Positions 45,801 to 53,992 of a DNA stretch of 60,696 bases are shown here, piece after piece; position 1 is the first letter of the stretch; each line of letters starts with the position of its first letter. Origin of the DNA: Bacteroidota bacterium (GTDB lineage: Bacteria; Bacteroidota; Ignavibacteria; Ignavibacteriales; Ignavibacteriaceae). Location: positions 1 through 60,696 of the forward strand of contig JAMCWE010000026.1 in NCBI GenBank assembly GCA_023475265.1, written 5' to 3'. The position numbers and the translations under genes were made by a program. The notes under the pieces were generated by a model, which saw only the letters and a list, made by a program, of their open reading frames with translations, searched no databases and had not been told where the DNA came from.

Positions 45801-46035
45801 TATATGCTATCCCTGGCGTTCCGTTCACTTGGGATTCGATCGGTGTAGTAACTGTTTGCTCAACAGTTGTTGCATCAGCCCCGTTAAAAATTCCGCTTAT
45901 TTGAACTGTCGGAGGAGTAATGTCCGGATACTGGCTTATAGGTAAATTGAAAATAGCCAGCACACCAATAAGTACAATTACAATTGAAATTACAATTGCA
46001 GTTACAGGTCTTTTAATAAAAGTATTTGCAATCAT
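42856..46035 (-). CDS. RND multidrug efflux pump (HAE1/AcrB type)
   Basis: 1059 residues, an inner-membrane trimer with 12 helices and two large periplasmic loops. The N-terminus (IANTFIKRPVTAIVISIVIV, then LPISQYPDITPP) and GFVLAIGIVVDDAIIVVEAV, which carries the two Asp residues of the proton relay in helix 4, are hallmarks of the hydrophobe/amphiphile efflux family 1. GAGAQARSTIGWTVLGGM appears near the C-terminus. It exports drugs, detergents or lipids using the proton gradient. Third gene of a tolC-like/adaptor/pump unit, 19 bases after the adaptor. Confidence 0.97.
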   Translation of the reverse strand: MIANTFIKRPVTAIVISIVIVLIGVLAIFNLPISQYPDITPPTVQISGIFNGADATTVEQTVTTPIESQVNGTPGIAYMTSTSTSDGRSSINVTLNVGTDPDIAALDIQNRVGIASPQLPDEVKRLGITTRKRNSSILMVVAIYSPGKTHNISFLDNYTNIFIKNDLLRVNGVGDIFTRADDFSMRIWLDPFKLAQLGLTVNDVTNALSEQNLQIAAGTIGAPPQNIGQAFEYTVFTNSRLSTEKQFGEIVVRVNPQDGSEVHLKDVARVQLGRFSYSTDSFVDGRRASFLLVFQAPGSNALEVANGIYKEMENLKKSLPKDVDYSVPFEAVSVVKVSIDDVVVTLLEALGLVVLVVFLFLQNWRATLIPVLAIPVSIIGTFAFFIPLGFTINTLTMFGFVLAIGIVVDDAIIVVEAVQHYIDNEKLSPKEATKRAMNDISGPVVAIALILASVFIPVGFIPGIVGKLYQQFAITIAISVLISAFVALSLTPALCSLFLKPSHLDKGSHGINKLFYRFNEWFKKTTEKYSKGVRKCIKIAPYFIIVLIFIYAGTALLFNAKPTGFIPTEDVGRLYITFELPEASSTTRTVEVLDKMMNILKQTPGIGHFAAISGLNVVTFATKSNSGTIFTQLTPWDERTSKALQLNAIIATLRRKFASIEGANIVVIPPPAIPGLGQTGGFTFELEQQESTDNIKQFENVVHSFLIAANKRPELSHVFSFFTASTPGYQVNVDREKCEKLGVSIADVYNTIQTYLGSRYVNDFTIYGRNFHVVEQADTDYRADIQALGKYFVKNLSGSMIPLSNLISYKVTESAPMISHYNLFRSAEIDGNAAEGYSSGQAIEALKDVAAQVLPSGYGYEFSGLSREEINAGNGSIAIFALSILFVFLFLSALYESWSVPFSILFAVPIAAFGAIIALTFLPSLSDNIYAQIGLIALIGLAAKNAILIVEFAKERVDRGVPLIEGTIAAVKLRLRPILMTSMAFIFGVSPLAFASGAGAQARSTIGWTVLGGMLAATLLAIFIVPVMFVTITRFAYGKEKLDELEAKGLQGKETAPEI

Positions 46036-46054
46036 TTAATATCCTGTTTGAAAA

Positions 46055-47203
46055 TTATTTCATCGCAGTCTTGGGAGTTGACTTTGATCCGGCAGGTATA
46101 ATAACAACCGGTGAATTATCTTTTAATTTCTGCACGCCTTCAGTTACAATCAGATCACCAACATTCAAACCATCTTTCACAATTACATTACCGAAAATAT
46201 TCATACCAATATTGATCCTTTGCTGAGAAACTTTTCCATTCTTTATAACATAGACAAAATATTCCCCCATCTGTTCTATAACTGCTTTAAATGGGATTAT
46301 AATACTATTTGCCTGAGTTGTATTAAGTACTCGCACATTACAAGTCAATCCTGGCTTTAATAAATTATTCGGATTTGGGAATACCAATCTTACTCTTAAT
46401 GTACCGGTTTGCGGATCAACGGCACGATCTAGTAAAATTAGTTTACCGTAGTATGGATAAATAGAAAGGTCAGGCAATTGTAATGTGAATGTAGAATCTT
46501 TATCATTTGTTTTTTTATTTTGAAGTTTATTGAAGCGTGCAATCTGGCTTTCATCGATTTCAAAATCCACAGCCATTGGGTTGTTAGAAGAAATTGTGTT
46601 CATTAAAGTTTGCCCGGCAGTTACAGCCGAGCCTAATTTCACTTGAGAAATTCCAATTGTTCCATTGAAGGGTGCATAAATAGTTGAATTCCGAAAATTA
46701 GTTTGAACAAAATTCACATTCGCTTGAGCAGCTGCTACCTGGTTCTTTGCAGCATCGAGATCAGCCTGTGCATGTTGAAGAACTTGTTTTGCAATTGCAT
46801 CGTTCTTAGCAAGCTCATTGTACCTATCATTATCTTGTTGAGCTTTTAAAAGATTTGCCTTAGCAGCATTAAGATTTGCAACTGCCTGCTCATATGCAGC
46901 CTTGTATTGCTGCTGATCAATTGAATAAAGCTTAGATCCTTTGGAGATTTGTTGACCATCATTAAAATAAATATCAGTTATATAACCTGATACTTCCGGT
47001 CTTATTTCAACTTGATTTAATGCAGTAACCGTCGCAGGATATTCATCATAATAAAATGCCTTCTCCGGTTTTATCTGATAGGCAACAACCGGGGTTGGTG
47101 GAAATTTTTGTTGTGCGCCTTTATTGTTACTGCAAGATATAATCGAAATTGAAATTCCAATAGCCGCTGTTATCAAACCAATTAATTTCATATACTTTTT
47201 CAT
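46055..47203 (-). CDS. RND efflux adaptor lipoprotein (AcrA type)
   Basis: 382 residues. The signal peptide ends in lipobox IISC near residue 24, so it is lipid-anchored in the periplasm. The barrel-sandwich halves flank a coiled-coil hairpin (about 90-160: AAYEQAVANLNAAKANLLKA) and NFRNSTIYAPFNGTIGISQV marks the second lipoyl half. It bridges the downstream AcrB-type pump to the TolC-like channel encoded upstream. The gap to the pump gene is 19 bases, which fits one transcript. Confidence 0.95.
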   Translation of the reverse strand: MKKYMKLIGLITAAIGISISIISCSNNKGAQQKFPPTPVVAYQIKPEKAFYYDEYPATVTALNQVEIRPEVSGYITDIYFNDGQQISKGSKLYSIDQQQYKAAYEQAVANLNAAKANLLKAQQDNDRYNELAKNDAIAKQVLQHAQADLDAAKNQVAAAQANVNFVQTNFRNSTIYAPFNGTIGISQVKLGSAVTAGQTLMNTISSNNPMAVDFEIDESQIARFNKLQNKKTNDKDSTFTLQLPDLSIYPYYGKLILLDRAVDPQTGTLRVRLVFPNPNNLLKPGLTCNVRVLNTTQANSIIIPFKAVIEQMGEYFVYVIKNGKVSQQRINIGMNIFGNVIVKDGLNVGDLIVTEGVQKLKDNSPVVIIPAGSKSTPKTAMK

Positions 47204-47295
47204 TTCTTTAATTTCTTTGTTGTTATTCTATCTAAAAATTAATAACCAAATTATTACAAATTTTTATTTTAGGTGCTTTGTTTATAATTGAATAA

Positions 47296-48618
47296 TTAAA
47301 ATTTAATTTCACCTAAAGCTTTCTGTACATCAATCTTGCTGCTTAGAACTCTATAAAGTGCATTTATATAATTTACTTCAGTGGTTCTTAAATCTGTTTC
47401 TGCTGTTATAACATCCAGGTAAGTTCTAATTCCGGATTTATATTGAAGTTGTATCGTATTATAAACTTCCTTTGCAAGCTGTTGATTATCCTTTTGTGCA
47501 TAATAATTATCTAAGCTGCTTTTATAATTTGATAAAGCCTGAATGTATTCAGTATTTATTGAATTAGCTAAGGATGCAATATCATAGTCCATGCGTTTCA
47601 ATTCTAATTTTGCTTGATCAATTTCTTGAATACGTTTGCCGCCCTGAAAAATAGGGAGTGATAGCTGCAAGCCGATATAAGAATTAGGATAACCCTGATT
47701 ATACAGCTTTGGCAGGTTGTTGTTCATAAAGTTAAGATTATATTCTCCGAAAGCGCTTAAAGTCGGAATAAAACTCCATTCGTAATAGCTAAGGTTAGCA
47801 TGTTGAAGCCGCTTTTGTGTTTCAAGCAATTGAAACTCTAGTCTATTTTGGATATTAATAATTTGAGTGGTGTCAACAAAAATATCATTTTCCATTTGCG
47901 ATCTGTCAAAATCTAATTTTAATTTATCTTCTAATGGATAGCCCATTAATTCTTTTAAATATGCAAAGCTCGTCTTTAAATTTTCTACATCTAATTTTTG
48001 TTCTGCTTCAGCATTATTGAGAGCTACCGTTGCACGCATATAATCGGTTTTATCAACAACACCGCTTTTATACTGATTGTAGGTATCTTTTTTACTTTGT
48101 CTCAAACGTGCAACATCTTCATTAATTAAATCAATTTGGTCTTGAGCAAGCAGTACACCATAATAAGCTTTGCTGACATTGACGACAATATTAATTTTAT
48201 CTATAACAGTTAATTGTTTTGATTGTTCGCGAACGTCATGTGCAGTACTGGCAGCAAGAAGGACGTCTCTACTAAAAAGTGTTTGGGTCAATGAGAACTG
48301 TCCGCTTGAAGTATTTATTAAACCAAACTTAATTGCATTACCTTGAAATATAGATGTAGGTAATTCATATGCATGTTGAAGGCTAAAATTAAAATTCAGC
48401 TGCGGGAACCAATCGGAAAGCTTTGTTCTTATTTTTGCACTTGCAATCTCCTCATCGATCGATGATTGCTGTATTGACGGCTGGTGTATTAATGCATAAT
48501 TAATGCAGTTCTTCAAAGTCCCTTGCTGCAGAGGAGAACCGGTTTGATTATTTAGCTGGGGAAAAATAAATCCTCTTGCTAGAATGAATATTGTTAACGT
48601 AAGAAGTTTTTTTTGCAT
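47296..48618 (-). CDS. TolC-type outer-membrane efflux protein
   Basis: 440 residues with a signal peptide (about 1-20). Two related halves of long helices and beta hairpins: LKNCINYALIHQPSIQQSSI at the start, QFSLTQTLFSRDVLLAA in the first half, and GLQLSLPIFQGGKRIQEIDQA in the second are the repeated OEP signature. Trimers form the outer-membrane channel. First gene of the efflux operon, 92 bases before the adaptor. An independent 434-base region precedes it, shared with the divergent sensor kinase, so the promoter lies there. Confidence 0.95.
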   Translation of the reverse strand: MQKKLLTLTIFILARGFIFPQLNNQTGSPLQQGTLKNCINYALIHQPSIQQSSIDEEIASAKIRTKLSDWFPQLNFNFSLQHAYELPTSIFQGNAIKFGLINTSSGQFSLTQTLFSRDVLLAASTAHDVREQSKQLTVIDKINIVVNVSKAYYGVLLAQDQIDLINEDVARLRQSKKDTYNQYKSGVVDKTDYMRATVALNNAEAEQKLDVENLKTSFAYLKELMGYPLEDKLKLDFDRSQMENDIFVDTTQIINIQNRLEFQLLETQKRLQHANLSYYEWSFIPTLSAFGEYNLNFMNNNLPKLYNQGYPNSYIGLQLSLPIFQGGKRIQEIDQAKLELKRMDYDIASLANSINTEYIQALSNYKSSLDNYYAQKDNQQLAKEVYNTIQLQYKSGIRTYLDVITAETDLRTTEVNYINALYRVLSSKIDVQKALGEIKF

Positions 48619-49052
48619 TTAGAAAATGTGGTTAAAAGTAAGTTAAAATTAATGCATATATAAAGATTTAAAACTAATATTATTATAACTGATTGCATTT
48701 GATATATATCATCTAGATCAGGATATTATTAAAAATTTTGTTTCAGCCTATATAAACAAGAAAAGTAAAATTAGTTTAATAATTCAAAAAAATATCTCGA
48801 TGGTTTCTAAGAAAGAATAATAAGCAAAGATCATTTTAAAAATTAAACTCAGCCCCGCGAAATATTTATTAAACCATGACGTATAAATTTTATACTTTAA
48901 TTTTAATAGAGAGTACAATTATTTGTTTAATTTATAATTTTTTGTACACAGATATTGTTTTTTAATATTATTTTTATATATTAGGGGTGCCGCCGATATC
49001 ATACCATTGTTAAATATTATTAAATACCTTAAATAATAAGTGGTAAAAGATT
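48619..49052. other. Divergent promoter region, efflux operon and sensor kinase
   Basis: 434 AT-rich bases between the divergent tolC-like and kinase genes. I see no ORF, and no hairpin or repeat strong enough to report. Confidence 0.5.
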
Positions 49053-51701
49053 ATGTTACCGAGTGGGGAGTTTTCACTAAAAAATAATTATCATAAGACT
49101 AACAAATCGAATCATAACTATAGTGAATTAGTTGAGCTGATAAAAAGCATTGAATCTGATCATAATCCATCAACCGATTTAATATTCGTAACTGATTGTG
49201 ATAATAAATTCTTATATGCTAATAATACTTTTCTAAAAACTTATCAATACACAATTGCTGAGTTATTAAATATTGATTTTAACAGAATATTTTTTAGTTT
49301 TAATCATCATTCAAAGAATAAGAATGAAGCAGATTCATATCAATATCCCCTTTCTAAGCGAACTTTAAGTCTAAAAAAAGATAATACAATTGTTGATATA
49401 AATATTAAAATTTCACCAGTTATTGATGGTAATGGAGAAATTTGCGGCTATAAGAATATAATATCTCAACATGAAGAAGATATAACACTCGAAGAAAAAT
49501 TTCTTATGATCTTAAAAGAATTAAAACATTCTTTTAAAAATTTTCCGGATATATACATTAAGATTGATAAAGACGGTAATATTTATGATTTTAAATATAT
49601 CGATTTGCGAGATGAAAATTATACAAGAAGTATTGTAATAAAAGGTAACATCAACACTTTATTTCAACAGGCTACGATAAAAAAAATATTTAAATCTTTT
49701 AAGAATTCAAAGTCGAATGAAGAAATCGTTTCAATTGAGGTACCATTATTTATTGATGGTATAAAAAAGATATTTAAGATAAACATTTCCTTGACGGGGT
49801 CTAAATTCTTTTTGCTGATTTTAAGAGATATTACAAAAATTATAGATACTGAAAATGCAATAAAAAAAACTATGTCGAGGTTTTATGCATTATGGAATTA
49901 TAGTGCAGATGGAATGCGTCTATTGAATAAATCAGGAATTATTATAGCGGTAAATCCGGCATTTTGTAAATTAGTTGAGATGCACCCAAAAGACTTACTG
50001 GGGAAACCATTTTATTCAATTTATTCTGAATCAGATCCCGGCAAATTTGATAGTACATTTGAAAAAATTAACAATGCTTTTAATAATAGAAATTTTAAAT
50101 CTCATTTTGAAGGAGAATTTAGTTTAAAGTGTAATAAGAAAAAATATTTTGATGTTATAAGCACAGTCATAGAATCTCAAACAGGCAATCCCCTTTTTGA
50201 AAGAGACACATTTTTGTTATCGATATTTAGAGATATAACAGAGCGAAAAAAAACGGAAGAAAATATAATAATATTAAAACATGCAGTTGAATCTTCAGGA
50301 GAAGTTATTCTTTTAACTGATAAAGAAGGAATCATAACTTATGTTAATTCGGCATTTACTAAAATTTATGGTTATGAAAAAGATGAGGTTGTCGGCAAAG
50401 TTACACCAAGGATTTTAAAAAGTGGAAAAGTTCCTTCGGAACAATATGAAGAATTTTGGGAAACTCTGTTTTCTAAAAAAAGTATGAAGGGTGAACTAAT
50501 CAATAAAACAAAAGATGGTCAGGAACTTTATATTGAGGGTACGTCAGATCCAATAATAAACGAAAGAGATGAAATTACTGGATTTCTTGCCGTTCAGAGA
50601 AATATTACCGATCGAAAAAAATCAGAAGATGCACTGCGAAATTCCGAATTATTGTTTAGGTCAATTTGGGAAAAGTCTCATGATGGCATGCGATTATCCG
50701 ATGCCAACGGGAATATTGTTTCAGTAAACAAGGCATTTTGCAAATTAGTTGGAATGAGCGAAAATAAATTAATGGGTAAGCCTTTCTATGACATTTATAA
50801 ACAGAACAGAAACGAAGAGATAGAAAGTTTAAATAACTACAAGAAATTTTTCTCGGAGAGGAAATTCGGTAGTAACCGTTGGGAACATAAAATTTTGCAT
50901 AATGGAAAATCAGTATTTCTTGATGTTAGTTTTTCTTTAATTGAATTAAACGATAAAGAACCACTAATGCTTTCAGTTTTTAGGGATGATACTAAATACA
51001 AAAAAATTGAAGAGGAATTACATAAATCCGAAAGGCTGGTGGCAATAGGGACAATGTCAGCTTTTTTGTCTCATGAAATAAAAAAACCGGCTTCTGCAAT
51101 AAAGGGTTATGTTGAAATGTTATATGACAATAATAATTTATCCAATGATGTGAGGAATACCCTTGGTTTGCTTTATGATGCTGTCGGTCATCTTAATAAA
51201 CTTTTAGCTGACGTTTTATTGTTTTCACAAAATAAAGAATTAATTAAAATCAAAATAAATCTTAAAAATTTAGTAGATAAGGTTTATGAATTGCTTAGTA
51301 AAAAAATAAATGAACGGAATATTAAATTTATAAATGCTGTTCAAGACATATTTATCAATGGGGATTACTTTAACTTGATTTCAATTTTTACAAATTTAAT
51401 TGAAAATTCTATGGATGCCGTCTCATTGAATGGAGAAATAAACATATTTTCTGAATTAAATGATAATAGCTGCTCAGTTTATATTAAGGATAATGGTTGT
51501 GGGATTATTAAAAAAGAAAAAATCTTTGACCCATTCTATACAACCAAATCAAATGGTACCGGATTAGGTCTCAGTATTGTAAAGAAAATATTAGAGTATC
51601 ACAACGGTTCCATAAATTTAATATCCTCAGAGCCAGGGGCGACTATTTTTGAAATAAAATTCAAAAGAAAAGGAATTGATGGAGAAGATACTTATAATTG
51701 A
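49053..51701 (+). CDS. Cytoplasmic sensor histidine kinase with about five PAS domains
   Basis: 882 residues with no membrane helix. PAS domains cover about 38-150, 155-262, 270-400, 403-520 and 525-650. The third and fifth are clearly related (both have DGMRL, N-x-AFCKLV and GKPFY-IY), which suggests a duplication. The HisKA domain has the phosphorylated His in SAFLSHEIKKPASAIKGYVE (about residue 675), and the HATPase domain has N-box ENSMDAVS and the G-boxes DNGCGI and GTGLGLSIVKK. It should pass phosphate to the NtrC-type regulator encoded next, whose start lies 23 bases inside this gene. A soluble multi-PAS kinase usually reads redox, oxygen or metabolite signals; the ligand is unknown. 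Confidence 0.94.
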   Translation: MLPSGEFSLKNNYHKTNKSNHNYSELVELIKSIESDHNPSTDLIFVTDCDNKFLYANNTFLKTYQYTIAELLNIDFNRIFFSFNHHSKNKNEADSYQYPLSKRTLSLKKDNTIVDINIKISPVIDGNGEICGYKNIISQHEEDITLEEKFLMILKELKHSFKNFPDIYIKIDKDGNIYDFKYIDLRDENYTRSIVIKGNINTLFQQATIKKIFKSFKNSKSNEEIVSIEVPLFIDGIKKIFKINISLTGSKFFLLILRDITKIIDTENAIKKTMSRFYALWNYSADGMRLLNKSGIIIAVNPAFCKLVEMHPKDLLGKPFYSIYSESDPGKFDSTFEKINNAFNNRNFKSHFEGEFSLKCNKKKYFDVISTVIESQTGNPLFERDTFLLSIFRDITERKKTEENIIILKHAVESSGEVILLTDKEGIITYVNSAFTKIYGYEKDEVVGKVTPRILKSGKVPSEQYEEFWETLFSKKSMKGELINKTKDGQELYIEGTSDPIINERDEITGFLAVQRNITDRKKSEDALRNSELLFRSIWEKSHDGMRLSDANGNIVSVNKAFCKLVGMSENKLMGKPFYDIYKQNRNEEIESLNNYKKFFSERKFGSNRWEHKILHNGKSVFLDVSFSLIELNDKEPLMLSVFRDDTKYKKIEEELHKSERLVAIGTMSAFLSHEIKKPASAIKGYVEMLYDNNNLSNDVRNTLGLLYDAVGHLNKLLADVLLFSQNKELIKIKINLKNLVDKVYELLSKKINERNIKFINAVQDIFINGDYFNLISIFTNLIENSMDAVSLNGEINIFSELNDNSCSVYIKDNGCGIIKKEKIFDPFYTTKSNGTGLGLSIVKKILEYHNGSINLISSEPGATIFEIKFKRKGIDGEDTYN

Positions 51702-53031
51702 CGATGATAGAGCATTCGCTCAAACTTTGAAGATTTTCCTCTCAGATACTTTCCCTTTAGTTCATTATGTAACTAGCGGAGAAGAAGGGATAGAATATGT
51801 TAAAAAAGAAATTCCTGACGTTGTGCTTACCGATTTAAAAATGCCCAACATGGGTGGCTTGGATGTCCTTAAACAAATAAAAGAAATTGATGGTAGTATA
51901 GCGGTTATTATAATCACTGCTTTTGATGAAACCGATTCAATTATTAAAGCCATGCAATTAGGTGCATTCGATTTTTTTGAAAAATCCCTCGACTTAAAAA
52001 GAATTAAAATAATCGTAAAAAAGACGCTTGAAAATAAGAAAAAAATCGACCAAATGATTATACCATTGCCGGATGAAAGCGAAAAGTTCTTGATGAAAAA
52101 CTTCATGGTCGGCGGTTTGACTGAACAAATGAAAGATATTTTTAAAAAAATAGGTAAGGTTTCAGGAACAAGAGTAAATGTTTTAATTCAGGGAGAAAGT
52201 GGTACGGGTAAAGAATTAATAACTCGGATGATTCATTATAGCGGTATTACAAAAAACGAGCCTTTTGTTGCTGTAAATTGTTCTGCATTACCGGAGTCAC
52301 TTTTGGAAAGTGAATTATTTGGACATGTCCAAGGAGCATTTACCGGAGCTACGAAAAACAAAAAAGGCAAATTTGAATTGGCAGGAAAAGGATCGATTTT
52401 TTTAGATGAGATTTCGGAATTTTCTCCTAACCTTCAAGTAAAGTTATTAAGAGTTATTCAGGAAAAAGAATTCGAACGAGTTGGTGGTGAAGAAATTATT
52501 CAGATGCAGGCGAGGATTGTTGCGGCAACGAATAAAAATTTAATTGACTTAGTGGAAAAAGGATTATTTAGAGAAGATCTTTTTTATCGATTAAATATCT
52601 TTACAATTACAGTACCACCGCTGCGAGAAAGAAAAGAAGAAATTCCTAAATTAGTCGTCCATCTTTTAGGAAAAATTAATTTAGAGGTTCATAAAAAAGT
52701 AAATACAATCCCATTTGAAGTAATGGAAATGCTTAAAAATCATGTGTGGTTTGGAAATATAAGAGAATTAGAAAATACATTAATGAATGCAGTTTTATTG
52801 GCGAAAGATAATGTATTGGAAAAAGAATATTTTAATTTTGTTCAACACAGTAATCATCAAGATCAATCTCATAACATAATGTCGCTTGCTGAATCTGAAA
52901 AAATACACATACAATTTATTTTAGATCATGTTAAATGGAATAAAAGTCAAGCAAGTAAAATATTGGGAATTACTAAAACAACTTTATATAATAAGATATC
53001 TCAATACAATTTAAAAGAATCCAAATCTTAA
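51679..53031 (+). CDS. NtrC-family sigma-54-dependent response regulator
   Basis: 450 residues; ATG 51679 after AGGA, overlapping the kinase gene by 23 bases. Receiver domain (1-125) with Asp in VLTDLKMPNMGG. The AAA+ domain has Walker A GESGTGKELITR, the GAFTGA loop that touches sigma-54 in HVQGAFTGATKNKKGK, and FLDEISEF. The C-terminal Fis-type helix-turn-helix (NKSQASKILGITKTTLYNKI) binds enhancer sites. It must activate promoters read by sigma-54 RNA polymerase. The nearest candidates are the CheW-like gene at 53253 and the exopolysaccharide operon at 53993, in front of which I note weak -24/-12-like elements. Confidence 0.96.
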   Translation: MEKILIIDDDRAFAQTLKIFLSDTFPLVHYVTSGEEGIEYVKKEIPDVVLTDLKMPNMGGLDVLKQIKEIDGSIAVIIITAFDETDSIIKAMQLGAFDFFEKSLDLKRIKIIVKKTLENKKKIDQMIIPLPDESEKFLMKNFMVGGLTEQMKDIFKKIGKVSGTRVNVLIQGESGTGKELITRMIHYSGITKNEPFVAVNCSALPESLLESELFGHVQGAFTGATKNKKGKFELAGKGSIFLDEISEFSPNLQVKLLRVIQEKEFERVGGEEIIQMQARIVAATNKNLIDLVEKGLFREDLFYRLNIFTITVPPLRERKEEIPKLVVHLLGKINLEVHKKVNTIPFEVMEMLKNHVWFGNIRELENTLMNAVLLAKDNVLEKEYFNFVQHSNHQDQSHNIMSLAESEKIHIQFILDHVKWNKSQASKILGITKTTLYNKISQYNLKESKS

Positions 53032-53209
53032 CTTCATTTCTTCTATTAAAAACAAATTTAAATAATGTTCCCAATCTAAAATTGTTTCTTCATTTTTAGT
53101 TCTTCATTAATAACACTGGCGTCTAATAATTATATAGTAGGTGTAAAAATATTAGACCCATCCTTTTTAAAAGCAACTCTAAATCTCTGCAATAGCATAA
53201 AAATTTTTT

Positions 53210-53224
53210 TGGTCTGCTTTTTGT
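53210..53224 (+). promoter_or_regulatory. Weak sigma-54-like element before the CheW-like gene
   Basis: TGG at 53210-53212 and TTGT at 53221-53224 have the spacing of the sigma-54 consensus (TGG-N8-TTGC), with T in place of the conserved C. It lies 29 bases before the start of the gene that follows the sigma-54 activator. Confidence 0.25.
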
Positions 53225-53252
53225 CGTACCAAACCAAAGGAGTAAAAATTGC

Positions 53253-53705
53253 ATGGATGAAAAAAATCAATCTTTATTAGACAGTTGTAATGGCCTTTTG
53301 ACTTTTAAGATAGCAGGACTAGATTTTTGTACCGATATGGCAAACATCGTGGAAATTATAAATCCGATTGAGCTAGATCAGGAAGAAAATATCAACTCAG
53401 AAAATCCTCATGTTAATTTAGGAGTCTTAAAGATTTCTATTATTGATTTATATAATTTGTTTGGTTTCGCTCCCAGGTTGCGAAATAAAGATGATCGTAT
53501 AATTATTATAGAAACTGAAAACCAATTCTTTGGTTTTATTGTTGAAAAGATCAGTAATATTTATAGTCTGGATAAAGAGTTGAAAAGTGAAATTGAGTTC
53601 ATTTCATGTAAGGGATTAATTCATTTGGCAGGAATATTAAAATTTAGAAAGAAAGATTTATTTTATTTAGATTTTTTAAGTGTTGTCTCTGATAGATTAA
53701 AATAG
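53253..53705 (+). CDS. Orphan CheW-like domain protein, second copy
   Basis: 150 residues; AAAGGAG lies ten bases before ATG. LLTFKIAGLDFCTDMANIVE, then ISIIDLYNLFGF and RIIIIETENQFFGFIVEKIS give the CheW two-lobe pattern, and the whole protein is that domain. It is a distant relative of the protein at 35356. As there, no CheA, receptor or other chemotaxis gene is in sight. It stands between a sigma-54 activator and an exopolysaccharide operon, so a signalling scaffold for surface polysaccharide control is plausible but unproven. Confidence 0.72.
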   Translation: MDEKNQSLLDSCNGLLTFKIAGLDFCTDMANIVEIINPIELDQEENINSENPHVNLGVLKISIIDLYNLFGFAPRLRNKDDRIIIIETENQFFGFIVEKISNIYSLDKELKSEIEFISCKGLIHLAGILKFRKKDLFYLDFLSVVSDRLK

Positions 53706-53825
53706 TTTGATAAAAAATGTAATGATTGATTTGAACATTATTTTCAATTAAAAATTAATCATTTAATCATAGTAGAGAATTTGGAACAATAAAATATTCA
53801 GAAGAAACCTTTTTTATTATGCTCA

Positions 53826-53840
53826 TGGTTTTGCACTTGT
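53826..53840 (+). promoter_or_regulatory. Weak sigma-54-like element before the exopolysaccharide operon
   Basis: TGG at 53826-53828 and TTGT at 53837-53840 repeat the spacing and the same C-to-T deviation as the element at 53210, about 150 bases before the first operon gene. A small palindrome GTAAGT-N6-ACTTAC (53910-53927) follows in the leader. Confidence 0.22.
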
Positions 53841-53992
53841 ATAATTCAAGGGAAAACTCAAATCATCAATTAATAAAAATCGTATTCTAATTAAAAAAAT
53901 TGTTTAAGAGTAAGTGATGTGACTTACGAAGCGAAGCATTGTTTTAGATCTGAATTAGTTTGAAAAAAATTAAGAGCAAAAGGAGTGAATAA

